A stretch of DNA of 64,000 bases from the NCBI GenBank assembly GCA_002897115.2, contig BCIH01000006.1:579499-643498 (forward strand). The letters run 5' to 3'. This document shows positions 45,365-58,465 of this stretch, piece by piece (position 1 is the first letter of the stretch; every line of letters starts with the position of its first letter). The notes under the pieces are model-generated. The model ran no database searches. It saw only the letters and a program-made list of their open reading frames with translations, and was not told the origin of the DNA. This DNA comes from Prototheca cutis. Lineage: Eukaryota > Chlorophyta > Trebouxiophyceae > Chlorellales > Chlorellaceae. Both the position numbers and the translations under genes were made by a program.

Positions 45365-48300
45365 ATGAAGGTATTGTGGATGCATCGGTCGGCAAGATGA
45401 TGGTGCCCTCGGGTGCCACGGATGCGATGGGTCAGCCTCGGCTTAAAGGCATAAAAATGCATTGCATGCTTCGCCAGGGTTGTCGCCCAGGGCTTGCAAC
45501 TCGGTCTTTCGCCTGCCGCCTTGACCACAACAGTTCGGCAAGTACCTCATCGAAAAGTCGAGGCCCGAATGGGCTGGCGAGTACGTGGACTACGGGCTGC
45601 TCAAGGAACTCATCAAGAAGAGCGCCGATGAATACGAGGCGGTACGTTCTTGCAAGGGTTTTTGTTCTTGATGGCCAGCTCGTTGTTTAATGGACAGAAT
45701 GACTTGAGGGGTGTGTCATGGAGGTGACATGCATGTGGTGACATTGCAGACAAAGCGGTTGCATGGCCCTTGGCACTGTCGAGCGCCACAGCCGGGTGTC
45801 CGAGCACCCTCCCACCCGGGATTGTTCCCATCCATATATCCCCCCCCCCCCCCCCCCCCCCATGTCCCTTCCTGCACACTATGCCCCCCAATGTGCAGAG
45901 CTCCCTGCCCAACTACTCGCCACGGACGACGTCGTTGACGGTTCAGAGGGCCCAAAACAGTCGTGACACTTCCGAAGAGGAGTTTTTCAAGTGCCTGGAC
46001 ATTGAGGTGAGGTCCTTGAGCTCCCGGGCACTTCGGGGGGGGGGGGGGGGTTGGGCTCTGTGTGAGCCTCTGTTCACTTTGAGTTGATGAACCGCACTGC
46101 ATCTGCCAGGAATCCCTGTGTGGGAGGCAGTCGAAATCTCCAATTCCCTCGACCTTTTACGCAGGTCGACAAAGTGGGACGGTTCACGGCCAAGCTGGTG
46201 AACGGTCTCCGTGAGCGGCTGGAGAATGTCCGGACTGCCGCGAAGTCTGTCAAGCCTGAGGATGCGCCGGCGCTGCTCGAGGTAGGACTTGGAGATTGGG
46301 GTCGGGGAGACTGGTGGGTCGCTCGGCCGGTGGGGGGATGGGCAGGCTGAGCTGAAGCAGACATGAACGCCTTCCATCCGACAATTGCCACAGGAGGCCA
46401 AGGACATTGGTGATGAGTTTCTGCAGTTGGAAAAGTACGTGAACCTGAACTACATGGGTTTCCACAAGATCCTGAAGAAGCACGACAAGATGCTGCCAGC
46501 TTCGCCCTGTCGCCAGTTTTACATCGCGCACCTGCACAACCAGCCCTGGGTCCAGGTGGGTCATGCTGCCACATGCATGTTTCTTTCTTGTGGAGGAGAA
46601 GGAAGCGGGTCAGGTAGTGATTATGGTGGAGGTGCAGTGTTCATCACCCGCGCGGCCGCACCTCTCAACCGTCTTCCTTCCGCCAAAACCCCCCCCCCCC
46701 CCAAAAAAAAACCTTCAGGGTAACTATTCCGACTTACTGGTGGCGCTGTCGAGCGTCTACTCGCAGCTGCGTGGGGAGCGGGCCTCATCGCAGGAGCCCA
46801 GCAAGGGTGTCACCCAGGTCAGGGTTAGGGTTTTGTGTCGGGTGGCGGTTGAATAGGTGGATTTTTTATTGTGAAGGAATCTGGGCGGCATGAAAACTCA
46901 ATTTGCTTGACATCCCCCCCCTCTCTCCCCCCCCAAAAAACAAGCAGAATGAGCGGACGGTGTCCACTCGGTTCTGGGTTCGGATGAGCGATGTGAGTAC
47001 GGTGAAGCACCACCTGCTCCAGCACCTTCCCGTCGCGGGACTGGCCCCCGGGCAGCAGGGCGATGCGGAGCTGGTCAACTGCGTCTACCTGGACAACACC
47101 AGCCTGGAGCTCTACCACTCGCGCCTGGATAAGAGGCCTGGTGCGCTGGCCCTGCGCCTGCGCTGGTTTGGCGGGTCGCCGCCGGAGCGCATCGAGCTGG
47201 AACGCACCTCCCACGGCGAGGCGTGGCAGGGTGAGGAGATGGAAGCTGCCAGGATCTCGTTGCCGGCAAGCAAGGTTGGCAGGGGTACTTTCTTTTTTGA
47301 GTATATGTGTGCGTGTGTGTGTGTGTGTCTTTGGGTTAGGATTGGATGGTGGTAGGTTTTGGAAGGGGGTTGCAAACGGACTGGCCGACAAACATAGAAA
47401 CACCATTGTCACACGCCATTGCTGCCCGCCCACCCACCCGTCCATCCATGCAATGTTGTCTACAAATGCAGATTGCGGCCTTTTTGGAAGGGGCCTACTC
47501 GGTGGAGGAGGCTGTTGACTCTTGGGCCAAGGATCAGACCACGCCCCCCAGTGCCGAGGCCAGGGCCACCTTTATGGAAGTGTTCACCGACATCCTAAAG
47601 GTCGTGGATGCCAAGCAGCTCAAGCCCACGCTCCGCACCCAGTACATGCGCACCCGGTTCAAGGTTGGATGCGTGTTTGGGGTTTGGAAGGGGGTGGGGC
47701 CCGATGGTACTGCATAGTGCAGCGCCGGTCGGTACCCAACACCCCGCCCCATCAGTTAAACACAACCCCCACCACCTCCTTGCTGCAGATTCCCTTTGAG
47801 CCGACGGTGTCGGTAAATCTGGACACCACAATCTGCATGATCCGCGAAGACCCAGAGTTTGGGCAGAGCGCCGACAACGGCGGCAGGTGGCACCGTGACC
47901 CGACGGCGCCCGTGCCCCGCACCGACATCACTCGCTTCCCACTGGCCGTCCTGGAGATGCGTTTGGTCCTGGCTCCGGGCGACTCGCCGCCGCCATGGGT
48001 GCAGGAGCTCACCGACTCGGGCAAGTTGTTTTTTGGGGGGGGTTAGTAATACATGCCCATGTGNGTGCGCTGGTGAAAGTCGTGCTGATCCTTGCTCCTC
48101 GTTCCCACCACAACGCCATCTTTTTCAGGCCTGCTGACGGAGGTTTCCAAGTTTAGCAAGTACATCCACGGCGTGGCCACACTCTACGCCGACATGGTCC
48201 AGGCACGTCTTTGTTTATTTGCAGCGCAAGGGATGGGGCGAGGTCGGCATGGGGGTGCGGTTCGTAATCTCACACATCATCCCTGTCCCCTTCACCAACA

Positions 48301-49559
48301 CCAGGCGGTGCCATACTGGGTGGACGACGAGACTGTCCGTGCTTCCATGCTGCTGTCGGCGCCCGAGGCACCCGCAGACATCGATCCCAGGTATGCGAGC
48401 GGTTTTGGAGGTGCTGCAAGCAAGAGAGTGTGGAACGGGGTTCGGGAAGCAAAAAGAGGGAGCTTGGTTCCATGTGGCATACGGTAAATTGCATGTTTTT
48501 CCTGGTAGCACAGCCAACCAGACCAGAGGGTACATTCTGCCTTTCTTCAACCCCCTCCCAAAAGCACCTGCCCGACTCTGCAGCGCGCGTGATGTGCGGC
48601 TGGGCAAGCGGAACAAGGCTCGGAAGCAGGATGCAGACATGGCGGGCACCAGTTCGGGCGTGGCCGCTGAGCCCGAGGTGCGACACCCGCTGCTGGGCGA
48701 TGTGCCGACGCTGCAGCTCATGCCCGATGCCGGGGGCCAGCGAGGCCCTCCGCAAAAGAAGACGCTCGTCGACTGGTGGTTTGAGAAACCGCCCATGAGC
48801 GCCAACCGCCCTCTGCCACCTGGCATGCTGCCGGAGAAGATGGAACCCAAGACGTACTTTGCCAATGAGCGGACGCTGCTGTCGTGGCTGCACATGGCGG
48901 TGACCATCGGGTCCATCGCCGCGGCACTGCTGGGCTACTCTGGCGCCACACAGTCGTCCGCGCACCCCGAGGAAGTAGGTTGAGAGGGTGCTGAGTTTGG
49001 GTGGGTGGGTGCAAGCCTGTCCAGTGGGCTGGTCCTCACTCGGAAATTTGAGTGACCGACATGATCAGGCCAGGCACAATAAAGTGCTCCCACTCTGCAC
49101 CCCGCTCCCCACAGCAAGCGCCCGAGTCGGTGCAGCTGATTGCCATCATCCTCCTCCCCGTGGCCATCCTCATGTGCGCCTATTCGCTCATGGTCTACCT
49201 CTGGCGTACCGACCAAATCTCCAGCAAGAGCCTGAGCTACATCGACGACCGCAGGTGCGCTGCTGCTGCTGTAGAGCAGCATGCGGTGTTTTTTCTTGAG
49301 GGTGGGGTGTCCGATCTGGCAAACTGCGTGTCCGACTGAAAGCAACAGCGCCAGCAAGCAAACACCTGAACCTCCCCGTGGCTTCTTTTTGTGTTCCAGG
49401 GGTCCGCGTGCTTTGGCATGGCTGGTCGTGGCTGCACTGACTGCCATCATGTGCGTGGGCATCTTTGAGCTGGTCGAGGACTTCCGGGAGAGCAAGACCC
49501 TGCCGCCGCCGCCTCCTGGGCCGGTGCTGTCGGGTCTTAGAAGGCTCATGGGCAACTGA
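45365..49559 (+). CDS. VTC4: VTC4-like polyphosphate polymerase (SPX, VTC and DUF202 domains)
   Basis: VTC4 polymerises ATP phosphate into polyphosphate at the acidocalcisome membrane. Fourteen exons, all phase-consistent, give 733 residues. The first contributes only ATG AAG (45365-45370), which completes the invariant SPX start MKFGKYLIEK with exon 2 (45534-45641). The SPX domain also shows NLNYMGFHKILKKHDKM, with the lysines that bind inositol pyrophosphates. The catalytic VTC tunnel contains RFWVRMSD, LALRLRWFGG, RIELERTSH, LRTQYMRTRFKIPFEP, VSVNLDTTICMIRED, LAVLEMRLVL and VSKFSKYIHGVATLY. After a linker, the C-terminal membrane part begins KTYFANERTLLSWLHMAVTIGS and has two more hydrophobic segments, ending at 49559. 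Two introns use GC donors (48021 and 48203). One N lies in an intron. The gene is complete. Confidence 0.95.
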
Positions 49560-50652
49560 GGGAAATTGAACACATCAGCAACCGTGCTTGAGTTGCGCAT
49601 CGATGCTGCATGCCTTTGTTGTGGAGTCTGTTTTGTGAAATTTGCTTGTTGGTGATGGCCATCCTCCTGCCAGCAAAATGCTCAATGAAACCCGCCAGTG
49701 GCCAGGCGCAATTCCCCCCCAAGGGGCTTTCAGTACATCACTCGAAAATCGGACTTGTCCAGGCCCTCTCCCCCCCTTGGGTCCTGATGCGACCGGAGAA
49801 TACGCCGGCATGGCACGACGTGCCTGACTTGGAATGCTCTACAAACCATCCGTGAGAGAATGCTGATGACCAATGTGATCTTCCCCACCTTCGTACGAGG
49901 ACGCGCGCGCATGCAAGGAGATCTACGGGCGGCTGGCCCGGTCCGGCGGCCCCGATCGGCGCTTCGTTCATGACGCTCGCCGCATAATCTGCCATCACAT
50001 TTGTTCGTCACCATTCAATGATACAACCCTGCAGATTCGCTTGGGATCTGTCGAGATGTTTGATGCGGATCACCCTTGGTAGAGCCAAGAAATATTTCCC
50101 TGGGGGCTGCGCGTACGCATTCTCATCTCCGTCACACCCGCGCAGCTGCGGGATGGGCAATGCCCCCACGGGTGTCAGCTGGCACAATGATGGACAGTTC
50201 GTATTGTGTGCATGAGGCTTGCAACAGCAGGATCTCAGAGCTGGTTAGTGCGCGGGAAGCTGAGCCTTGGTCCATTGGGATATTCTTGGGTACGACGGAA
50301 GCCCGGGGGCCCGGGATGCTGATTACGCAAACTAGGGCTATTGGCGCTCTCAATAGGACGGTGGTATGCTTGCAGATTTTATATACATATTTATGCTCAC
50401 ATTGATGGATTCAGCCGCCTCAACGGCCTGTCCAGAGCCCGCATGTTTTGGGTTCAAGGGGCAGGGGGCTTGGCTAGAGTCGATCGCCACGTTGGCATGC
50501 CGCGGCCCATGTGGTGGTCCGGATTCCGTGTTGCAGGGGATCCTGGCTGATGGCCTTCAGCTCCTGCGAGCGGCGCGTGAAACCCGAGAGGGAAGTCTCG
50601 AGTGGACTTTGCTTTGTGCCTCTGCTTGGGTCTTGCAGGTCATTGGGCCAAA
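49560..50652. other. Intergenic region between VTC4 and the purple acid phosphatase
   Basis: About 1.1 kb, presumably the VTC4 3' end and the phosphatase promoter. Small frames show no conserved block and no RNA gene is seen. Confidence 0.5.
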
Positions 50653-53600
50653 ATGCTGACGGGGAGCACAAAGTTTGGGGCGGCCGCCGTCGTGGCTTGT
50701 CTTTTCGTGCTGTCCTCGGGCGCCGTCGCGGAGCTCGAGCGGCGCCATGCGGGACCCTTTGTGCCCAGGAACCTCATTACCATGCCAGAGAGTGGTGTGA
50801 GTATTGAGCTGTCCAACACCAGCATCAACAGGACAGGAGAGTACATCACCGTCTCATGGTCCGGCGTCGAGGTGCGGCGCGGTGGGCTGGCGGGCCGACT
50901 GGAATCCACACGCACGAAACTTCCCACGCCCATCCCTGCCGCGATGCAGAGCGCACATGCCAATACGACCCTCCTTCTTGTGTCGCGCCCTTGCAGAACC
51001 CTGCTCAGGGTGACATCCTCGCGATGTACTTGGCGGACCGGAATATCACGGACACCGCACCCATGAAGTACATCTGGCCCGCCACCACCGGCAGCTACCT
51101 GACGACTGGCGCTGGCTCCTACAGGTATTTGCAGTAACATTATGGGCCTTTTCCATGGTCCCTAACTAGTTACTACAATTGGGCTGCTGTCATGTCATGA
51201 TGTACTCATTATGACAGCCGCACCGCCCCTCCCCCCTCCACGGCCCTGCAGCTTCCAGATCTTTAAGTACTACGAGCCCATCAAGTTTTACCTGCTCCGC
51301 GGCGACTTTGACACCAAGTACGTGGCGGGAGACTCCGAGACGGTGACGTACAATAACCCCCAGGAGCCTACTCAGATCAAGCTGGGCTTCACCGAGGACC
51401 CCAGGTAGGTGGGTGTTCGGCAGAGTTTCACGCATGCCATGCGTTCTCTGACGTTCCTGTCTGCTTTACAGACAGCGGATATGGTGTGACCCCTTGCCAC
51501 TGACTGACACATTCTCCTGATAACCCTGTCATCCCCTGCAGCGAGATGCGTGCCACCTGGTTGTCTGGCCTGGAGGGCACCCCCGTCATCCGGTGAGCCT
51601 GCTCTTGTATTATTTTGGGGGGGGACGACTTGCTGCTCGCATGCCCTGGTCCAGTACCAACCCGTGAGAAAGCATTATGTCGTCCCACTACGCTGACACA
51701 CTCAAACCCTTTCCCACAACATGCCCAGCTACGGCCTGAGCGAGGATGCCCTGGACCGTGTTGTGATGGCCAACATGTCGACGTACACTGCCGGGGACTT
51801 GTGTGGGCCCCCCGCCAGCACGCTTGGCTGGAAGACCGTGGGCATCATCAACTCGGGCGTCATGACCGATCTCGACTCCAACACCCGCTACTACTACCAA
51901 GTTGGCGATGAGGTCAGCAGTCATGGGTTGTTGGTGGGTGGTTGGATGGGCACGGTGCACTGACCCAGAAAACAGCGCCGCTGCTGCTGCTGCACCACGG
52001 CTGCATGATCCATGTTCCGCAAACTCAAAGCCCACGGCCGCGGACAACAACCCATGGCACACAGGATGCGGGCGAGTGGAGCGCGGTGTACAACTTCATC
52101 AGCGCCCCCACGCCCGACGACGAGGTCAAGCTCCTCGCGCTGGCCGACATGGGACAGCACAACGCCGACCAGACACGCAACTTTGGGTACTGGTACTCGT
52201 ACTACGAGCCCGTGGGCGAGTTTTACGCCATCGGCACGATGCCCTACACCATGCTGCATGTGGCCATGGCCGTGCTGAACCAGGAGGCTGAGCAGGACGG
52301 CACCGTGCTCATCTACCCCGCGCTCTACGATGAAGCCGCCACGGGAGAGTACCACTCCGCCTGGCACAGCGGCGATGTGTCCTATGCCCGTGGCATGACC
52401 TGGCAGTGGGATACGTTTGGCCATCAGATCCAGCCAGTCTCCGCGAGCATGGCGTACATGCTGAACCCCGGAAACCACGAGTACGACTACCCCTCAGCCC
52501 ATGAGAGCCGGTTTGCCACCGCCACCGACAGCGGTACGGTTTTTCAGGTTTTTTGGATTGGGAGAGTGGAATTGCTGCTGCTGCTGTTGCTGTTGTGCGT
52601 ATGCAGTTACATGTACGCACGGACGCTGTTGTATTGCCCCCCCCCCCCCCCCCCCCAACACACGCGCACACACACAAGAAAGGAGAAAAACACGTTAAAC
52701 CACCGCCCATAACACTACTACTCCAGGTGGTGAATGCGGTGTGCCTTTCAAGGAACGCTACCCGATGCCGACGGTGACGGACCAGGACCTGTACTATTCC
52801 ATCAACCACGGTCCCATCCACTTCCTGATGTTGAACACCGAAGCGGACTTTGCGCCCGGCAGCGGCCAGCACGCCTTTGCGGAGGCGGATCTGGCGGCTG
52901 TGGACCGCAGCGTGACGCCGTGGGTGGTGGTGGCCTTCCACCGCATGATGTACACCGACTCATACTACGCGGGGTCGGCGACGTCCAGCCAGACGGTGGC
53001 CACCGACATGCGCGAGGCATTTGAAGACATGTTCATGGCCGCGGGCGTGGACATGACCTGGCAGGGCCACCTGCACGTCTACCAGCGCACCTGCCCCGTC
53101 TACAACAACACCTGCGTGGGCTACAACGACGATGGCACGGCCCGGGGGCCCATCCACGTGACCATGGGGCACAACGGGTTCATGCTCACGCCCTTTTACC
53201 AGCCCGAGGCACCCTCGGCCTTTGCGGAGCAGCCCAGCTTTGCCAGCTTTGGATACTGCCGCGCACAGGTCAACCGCACGCACTTTACGCTCCAGACAGT
53301 CAACGCTGCCGATCTGGCCGTCGTCGACGAGTTCACGCTGACCAAGCCCGGCGACTGGGAGTTTGACCCTGAGGCTGTTGCTGAAGTGGTCGAGGAGGTG
53401 GTCGGCACACCCTTTGACGAGCCGCCCCCCCTCACGGGCTTTGGCGCTGTCATCAAGCTCGTTCTCCCTCAGCTGTTGAAGGCATACCCGGGCGATGCCC
53501 TGGTCAAGTTTGGACCAGGTATGGTTGGCTGGCGTTCGATTTTTCTTTTTTTTCTTTTTTTCCTTTTTTTGGGGTAAGGGGAGGGGGCAGTGTTAGGAGA

Positions 53601-54240
53601 GGGCAGATGGCAATCAATGTCTACACGCATGCATGAGTGTTGTCTGTGACAGCAAGCACATCTTCCAACCATCTCAGTGGGCCAGCCAGGCACCGATCGA
53701 TCATACCCAGCCCACTCCCCATACCAGCTGAATGTTCAATAAACCATCCCCCACAGGCACCGACATCTGGGAGGTGATCAACGGCCCTGTCCGTTCCATG
53801 GAGGGCACCTTCATGATGGATACCTCCAACACCCTGATTGACTTTATGGACACGTACCTCAATGCAACGTACATCGAGGTGCGCGGTCGGCTTGGCAAGG
53901 CTCAGTATTCTTGGGTTCTTTTGTGCATGCTTGGGTGATTGTGAGCTGGGGGGCAGATGTAGGTCATGGAGAAACCAGGGTACTCTTACTTGGGGAAATA
54001 ATCCTGGACCCTTCCCTGGTCCCTGAGCTGAACTTGGAAGCCCCCCATCCCCCATCCGACCCTGGCCCAAAAATTCCGCAGGAGGTGGCGATGGTGACTG
54101 GCCTGACGCCTCATGCCGTCATGGACAGCTACGACTACGTTGCTGGTGCCTGGCAGGGCCGCATCAAGAAGACTGTCGAGGATCAGCAGAAGCTGTTCTT
54201 CAACGACCCGATCAACGGCACCGCCGGCATCAACGTTTAA
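50653..54240 (+). CDS. Purple acid phosphatase, secreted or vacuolar
   Basis: A dinuclear metallophosphoesterase releasing phosphate from organic esters, usually outside the cell or in the vacuole. Nine exons give about 758 residues: 50653-50871, 50997-51124, 51252-51404, 51542-51592, 51729-51912, 52065-52533, 52727-53518, 53757-53878 and 54082-54240. A signal peptide is clear (FGAAAVVACLFVLSSGAVA). The Fn3-like N-terminal domain contains LGFTEDPSEMRATWLSG. The five metal motifs are all present: ALADMG, HSGDVSYARG, NPGNHEYDY, WVVVAFHRMMY and GHLHVYQRT. Motif five has Gln where most plant enzymes have Glu (GHVHAYER), and motif four has FHRMM. GPIHVTMGHNG is the usual late block. A C-terminal extension of about 200 residues after the catalytic domain is unusual. 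It sits next to VTC4 and convergent to the tousled-like kinase. Confidence 0.93.
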
Positions 54241-54582
54241 AGCACGCATGCAGCGTACTTCAGAAGCCCTCCCATTTTGCCCCTCTGGACTCTGTCGTGA
54301 GGATTGAAATAAGAAACTATTGCATACGTACACTGAAGGTTCCCGTCCTTGGCAGCGCACGCGTGCAGTTTCGGCTCCATTGCCCCGTTCTTTTGCGATC
54401 CCTCCACCTCTTTCCCATTGAAGAATGGTGCATGCATGCTGCATTTCGTCAACGTTCTTGTCGTCTCGTTTCCATGGCCTTTGCCACATTTTGATCCGCT
54501 GCTCGCCCGTCAAGACACAGGATTGGGATGCCTGGCCCCCAGTGGTTACAGAGGGGATGGCATGGAGCACGCACTGGCACGA
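54241..54582. other. Short convergent intergenic region
   Basis: It separates the 3' ends of the purple acid phosphatase (+) and the tousled-like kinase (-). Nothing else is recognisable. Confidence 0.55.
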
Positions 54583-57500
54583 TCAGCTGACAGCAGTCAG
54601 AGTGGCCAGGGGTTCCCGGGCGGCAGCAGTGACCGACTGCCGTCGCTCCTTGGGCTTGAAACTGAGGTAAGGGTGTGAAGCCGCAGCCACGACGTCCAGT
54701 CGATCCTCTTGCCGGTAGGCAAGGCAGCTGCGGAAAAGGTGGTGGTGGTGCTGATTGGGGCCATATATTTGAGACTTGGGACGTGGGCAGGTTTGGCTTG
54801 GGGCCGCCACAAGAAGGAAGGAGTTGGGGGGGCCTTGATCGCATCCAAACAATCGGATGCATGATCATGGCGCGTCACTTCTGCTACAATAAGCCGGGGA
54901 CAGCAGGACCCGGCCCACAACAAAAAGACGCGCGCCACACCTCTTGATAAACTCCTTGCACTCCTGGGAGATGGCGGGCTTGGAGGGAAACACCACCTCT
55001 TTCGCATTCAGCATCACCTGAACAAGGGTGGAACGGGAATCATGGCCTTGGGGTTGAGCGGCTCGTGGCATGGGCGCTGGGGACGGCAAAAAGACACTAC
55101 TGACCTCATTCCGGAGGATTTGTTCCTGGCTCTGTTCGTGGCCAAACGGCCGGCGGCCTGTGAGCATCTGGTAAAAGATGACGCCCACGCTCCAGACATC
55201 GACCTTGGAGGAGATTCGCGGCGTGCGTCCCACTTCAAAGCACTCGGGGGGCAGGTACCAGTAGGTCCCGGCCCCCTGGGACGTGAGCTCCATGCCCAGC
55301 GTGTGCCCGTCGTCCACGACCTTGCTCAGTCCAAAGTCGGTGAGCTTGCACTCGCCCACGCCATCAAACAGGATGTTGGCAGGCTTGAGGTCGTAGTGGA
55401 TCACCGAATTTGGTTTGGTGTTGAGATACAGCAGACCAGACAGCACCTGGCAAATAATCGTTTTGGCCTCCTTCTCAGGCAGCGTCTGGGGGGGTTTGGG
55501 GTTTGTTGGGGGGGGAGAGGGGGGTGTTAGGGAAAGGAGGGTGAGTGTTCGTTCTGGGGAACATGCCACAGCAGACCCTACGAACCATGCGGCATAGAAC
55601 AGAAAGGAAGTCATGGCATCAACAACCAGCACAGTCCAACCTCGTGGAGCTTGCAGTAGGCGTCGAGGTCGCCACCCTGACAGAGTTCCAGGACCGTCGC
55701 AAAGGTGTTGTTGTCAATCTCAAAGATGTCAAGGAGCTGGACGATGCGTGGGTGGTGCAGCTTCTTGTGGATATGGTATTCTCGCACGGAGTGCTTGACG
55801 TACGACGACTTTTTCAGCTCGCTCCAGGAGCTGTTGAGCTGGTGGATCTTGCAGGCCACTTCGCGGTGGGACTCGAGGTCAAATGCACGGTAGACCTCGG
55901 AGAACCCGCCCTTGCCAAGCAGCGAAACCAGCAGGTATCGCTCGTTCAGAACGGGAAGGTTGGAGAACCGGGACGCATCCTCATCCCGTGCACGTTTCAA
56001 GTCCCTTCATTCGCGGTAGGGTGGGAGGCGAACGGCGCGTGTGGTTCAACCAGCGGCTGACCGAGCGAGCGAGCGAGCAGGGTCATGTCTGCTTGAACTC
56101 GGTCAAACAGAGAACAGCATCAACTGTCCCTCGCACCTGATGTGGACCATTTTTTCCATTTCCAGCCGGCTAAAGTCAGCCTTGACCATCTCCTCCTCCC
56201 GTTTGATGCCGGCAAGCCGTGCCTTGTAAATTTCCTCCTGCACACATGGTTTTTGGGGTGTCCAACGAGAATCCATCAGCCAAGCAGCTAGGCTGCAGCC
56301 CGAACGCGTCATCCAAGCATGAGCAGGTGCCAGAACCCACCATCTTATCCTCTTCGCATTAACCAACACACAGGACATCACGTCATGCAGGCAACTGGAA
56401 ATTCACAGCGCACCTGGACCACCCAGTCTTCTGGGTGCAGGGATGCCATGGCATTCTCCTGTCCCTCTGCACGCTCCTCGGGGACTGGCTGGCCCGGCAA
56501 CGGCAGCCTCCGCTTCGCAGCCTGTAGAATGGTCGGAGAAATTTGCTATGGATGACCTGCCTGCTGCAGCCAGTGGCGCAGACCGTTGTCTTCCCCGTGC
56601 AACCCCAGGCTCCGCCCCTGGCTCCCCTGCATTTGATGCACTTGCCCCTTTCCCACCATATGAAGCCACACCTTGCGTGCAGCCTCGATGGTTTCGCGCT
56701 GCTCGGCTAATTGCGCCAAGCGGGTCTTGATGTCCCGGTGTGCTTGACCCTCCTCCCACACCTCCTGCACCTCGATGCCTCTTCGCCGCACGCCCAGACA
56801 GCCCAGTCGCGGCGCCAGCGACCGAAGCGCCGCCGCAGCGGCCTGACGCTCCAGCCGGGCGCAACTCCGTGCCAGCCGCAGGACGGTCTCCCGCGCCGCC
56901 CGTGTCCGGTCCGAAGCCTGTTGCCTGTGTGAAGTGGAGCAGTCGCCCGGAGTGCTGGGTTGCTTGGGGGTTCAAGGACTGGCCTATCAACCTGTAGGAC
57001 TGGAATTGCTGCCAAGTGAATCAATATTGCTATCCTCTGGGCAATGGGAAACCCCACCAAGCTCTGCCCGGACACAACACCTTTGGCTTCCCCCGAGGAA
57101 AAGCCCTTCATCACCATCCCCAGCGTACTTGAACTCAGAGAGCTCACGCTCTGCTGCGTAGCAGCTCTGCTCTGCAATTTTGAGAGCCTTGGTAGCGTTC
57201 TGGGCGTTCTTCTGCTCCTCCTCCAGCGACAGCCGTAGCCGGGCCACTTCTGTCTCAGCCGCCACAAGCGCGGCAGTCTGGGCCTTGAGTGCGGCCTCGG
57301 CCTGGGCGACACCATCGCAGCTGTTGTTGGCGCTGACGCTGGAAAAATAGCGGCTGATGGTGTTGAGGGGTCGGCGGGAGCTGGGGGGGCTCGGGGGCGG
57401 AAGCTTGTCCAAGTCCTTATCCCTGGGGGAAACGCCTGGGCCCCTTGCAGGGGAGGCCCCGGGCCTCGAACCGAGCTGGCCAGGGCCTATGGATGTTCGT

Positions 57501-57775
57501 CGCCTTTTTTTCTTGACGCCTGGGTCCGCGCTCAGCTCTAGGCCGTCCAAGCTGTGCCAGGTGGGCTCGGTCCGCCCTGCATCCATGCTGACCACCTCCG
57601 GGCCGGGGGTCGCCTCACGTACCGCCGGGTAGCTCGTCTGCGACGCCGTCTCCCGACTTGCAGCAGGGGATGGCGGAATGGCAAATCGCCGCTCGAGCAG
57701 CGCGAGCCGGGCCTCGTTGCTGCTGTTCCCATTCCCCAGCTCGGCCATGACGTCGCGGGGGACCCCCGACGCCAT
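54583..57775 (-). CDS. TLK: Tousled-like protein kinase
   Basis: TLK is a nuclear Ser/Thr kinase that phosphorylates the histone chaperone ASF1 and supports chromatin replication. The kinase domain matches closely: [137 protein letters not shown] and [16 protein letters not shown]. The final exon has [18 protein letters not shown], the usual TLK ending. The N-terminal region (57775 down) contains a basic KKKRRR nuclear signal, a Pro-rich stretch and [10 protein letters not shown], then coiled coils such as [20 protein letters not shown] that in the family mediate dimerisation. The ATG at 57775 is chosen; an in-frame ATG exists at 57931. Coiled-coil exon limits between 56100 and 57000 are approximate. 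Confidence 0.93.
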
Positions 57776-58465
57776 TGTCGGGGAAGCAGCAGTGCTGCCC
57801 AATCCCTCGCGCACACTCCCTAACACAGGGCTTCCCCGTGAAATTAAATGAACATCATGCTTAGGCGTCAAAGGATCCGTGAGGTAAAACGTGCATGGCA
57901 GCGAGCCCGCTACAGCCTCTTGCGGATTCAAAGTTTGAAAGGGCTCCGTCTTTGGTCAAAAAATTGGCTCGATCCCCCCAAATCCCTTCCTGGCCCTCCC
58001 GTGCAGCACTTCCTTGTATGACTGCACGATGATGTTTATTCCGCACCAAAAGTCTAGTCTCAGAACAGGGCAGGGCCAGGAAGGAGCGCGTTCGTGGGCA
58101 ACCGCCCTTCGACGTTCGGGGACTGCGCAGCTGCGGGGACGGGGCCACCAAGCCACGCGTGTAGGCCCCTGCAACGCCTGTCAACTCCAGAAATCGAGAT
58201 GATGAAAGGATTGAGGGTGCAAATGGGAGTTGCGTCTCTGTGATTTCTCGTTCGGCGGCCCTTGGCGCTCTTCAAACGCGCCGCCAGCAAGCTCCTCGGG
58301 GTTGGCAAGAACCAAAGAGTCCTACACCTGGTTGTGCCCCAGAGCAGGTGCTGTTTGGGTTGATTCCACAAGAAAATCTCGTCTTGCACCTCCATATCAT
58401 GATTCAATTGCCCATTGTTGCCAAATCAAGGGAAGTACTGTACAGACAAAGACAGGTCAATCTAT
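57776..58465. other. Intergenic region upstream of TLK
   Basis: It should contain the TLK promoter and 5' untranslated region. No conserved coding block is visible. Confidence 0.5.
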
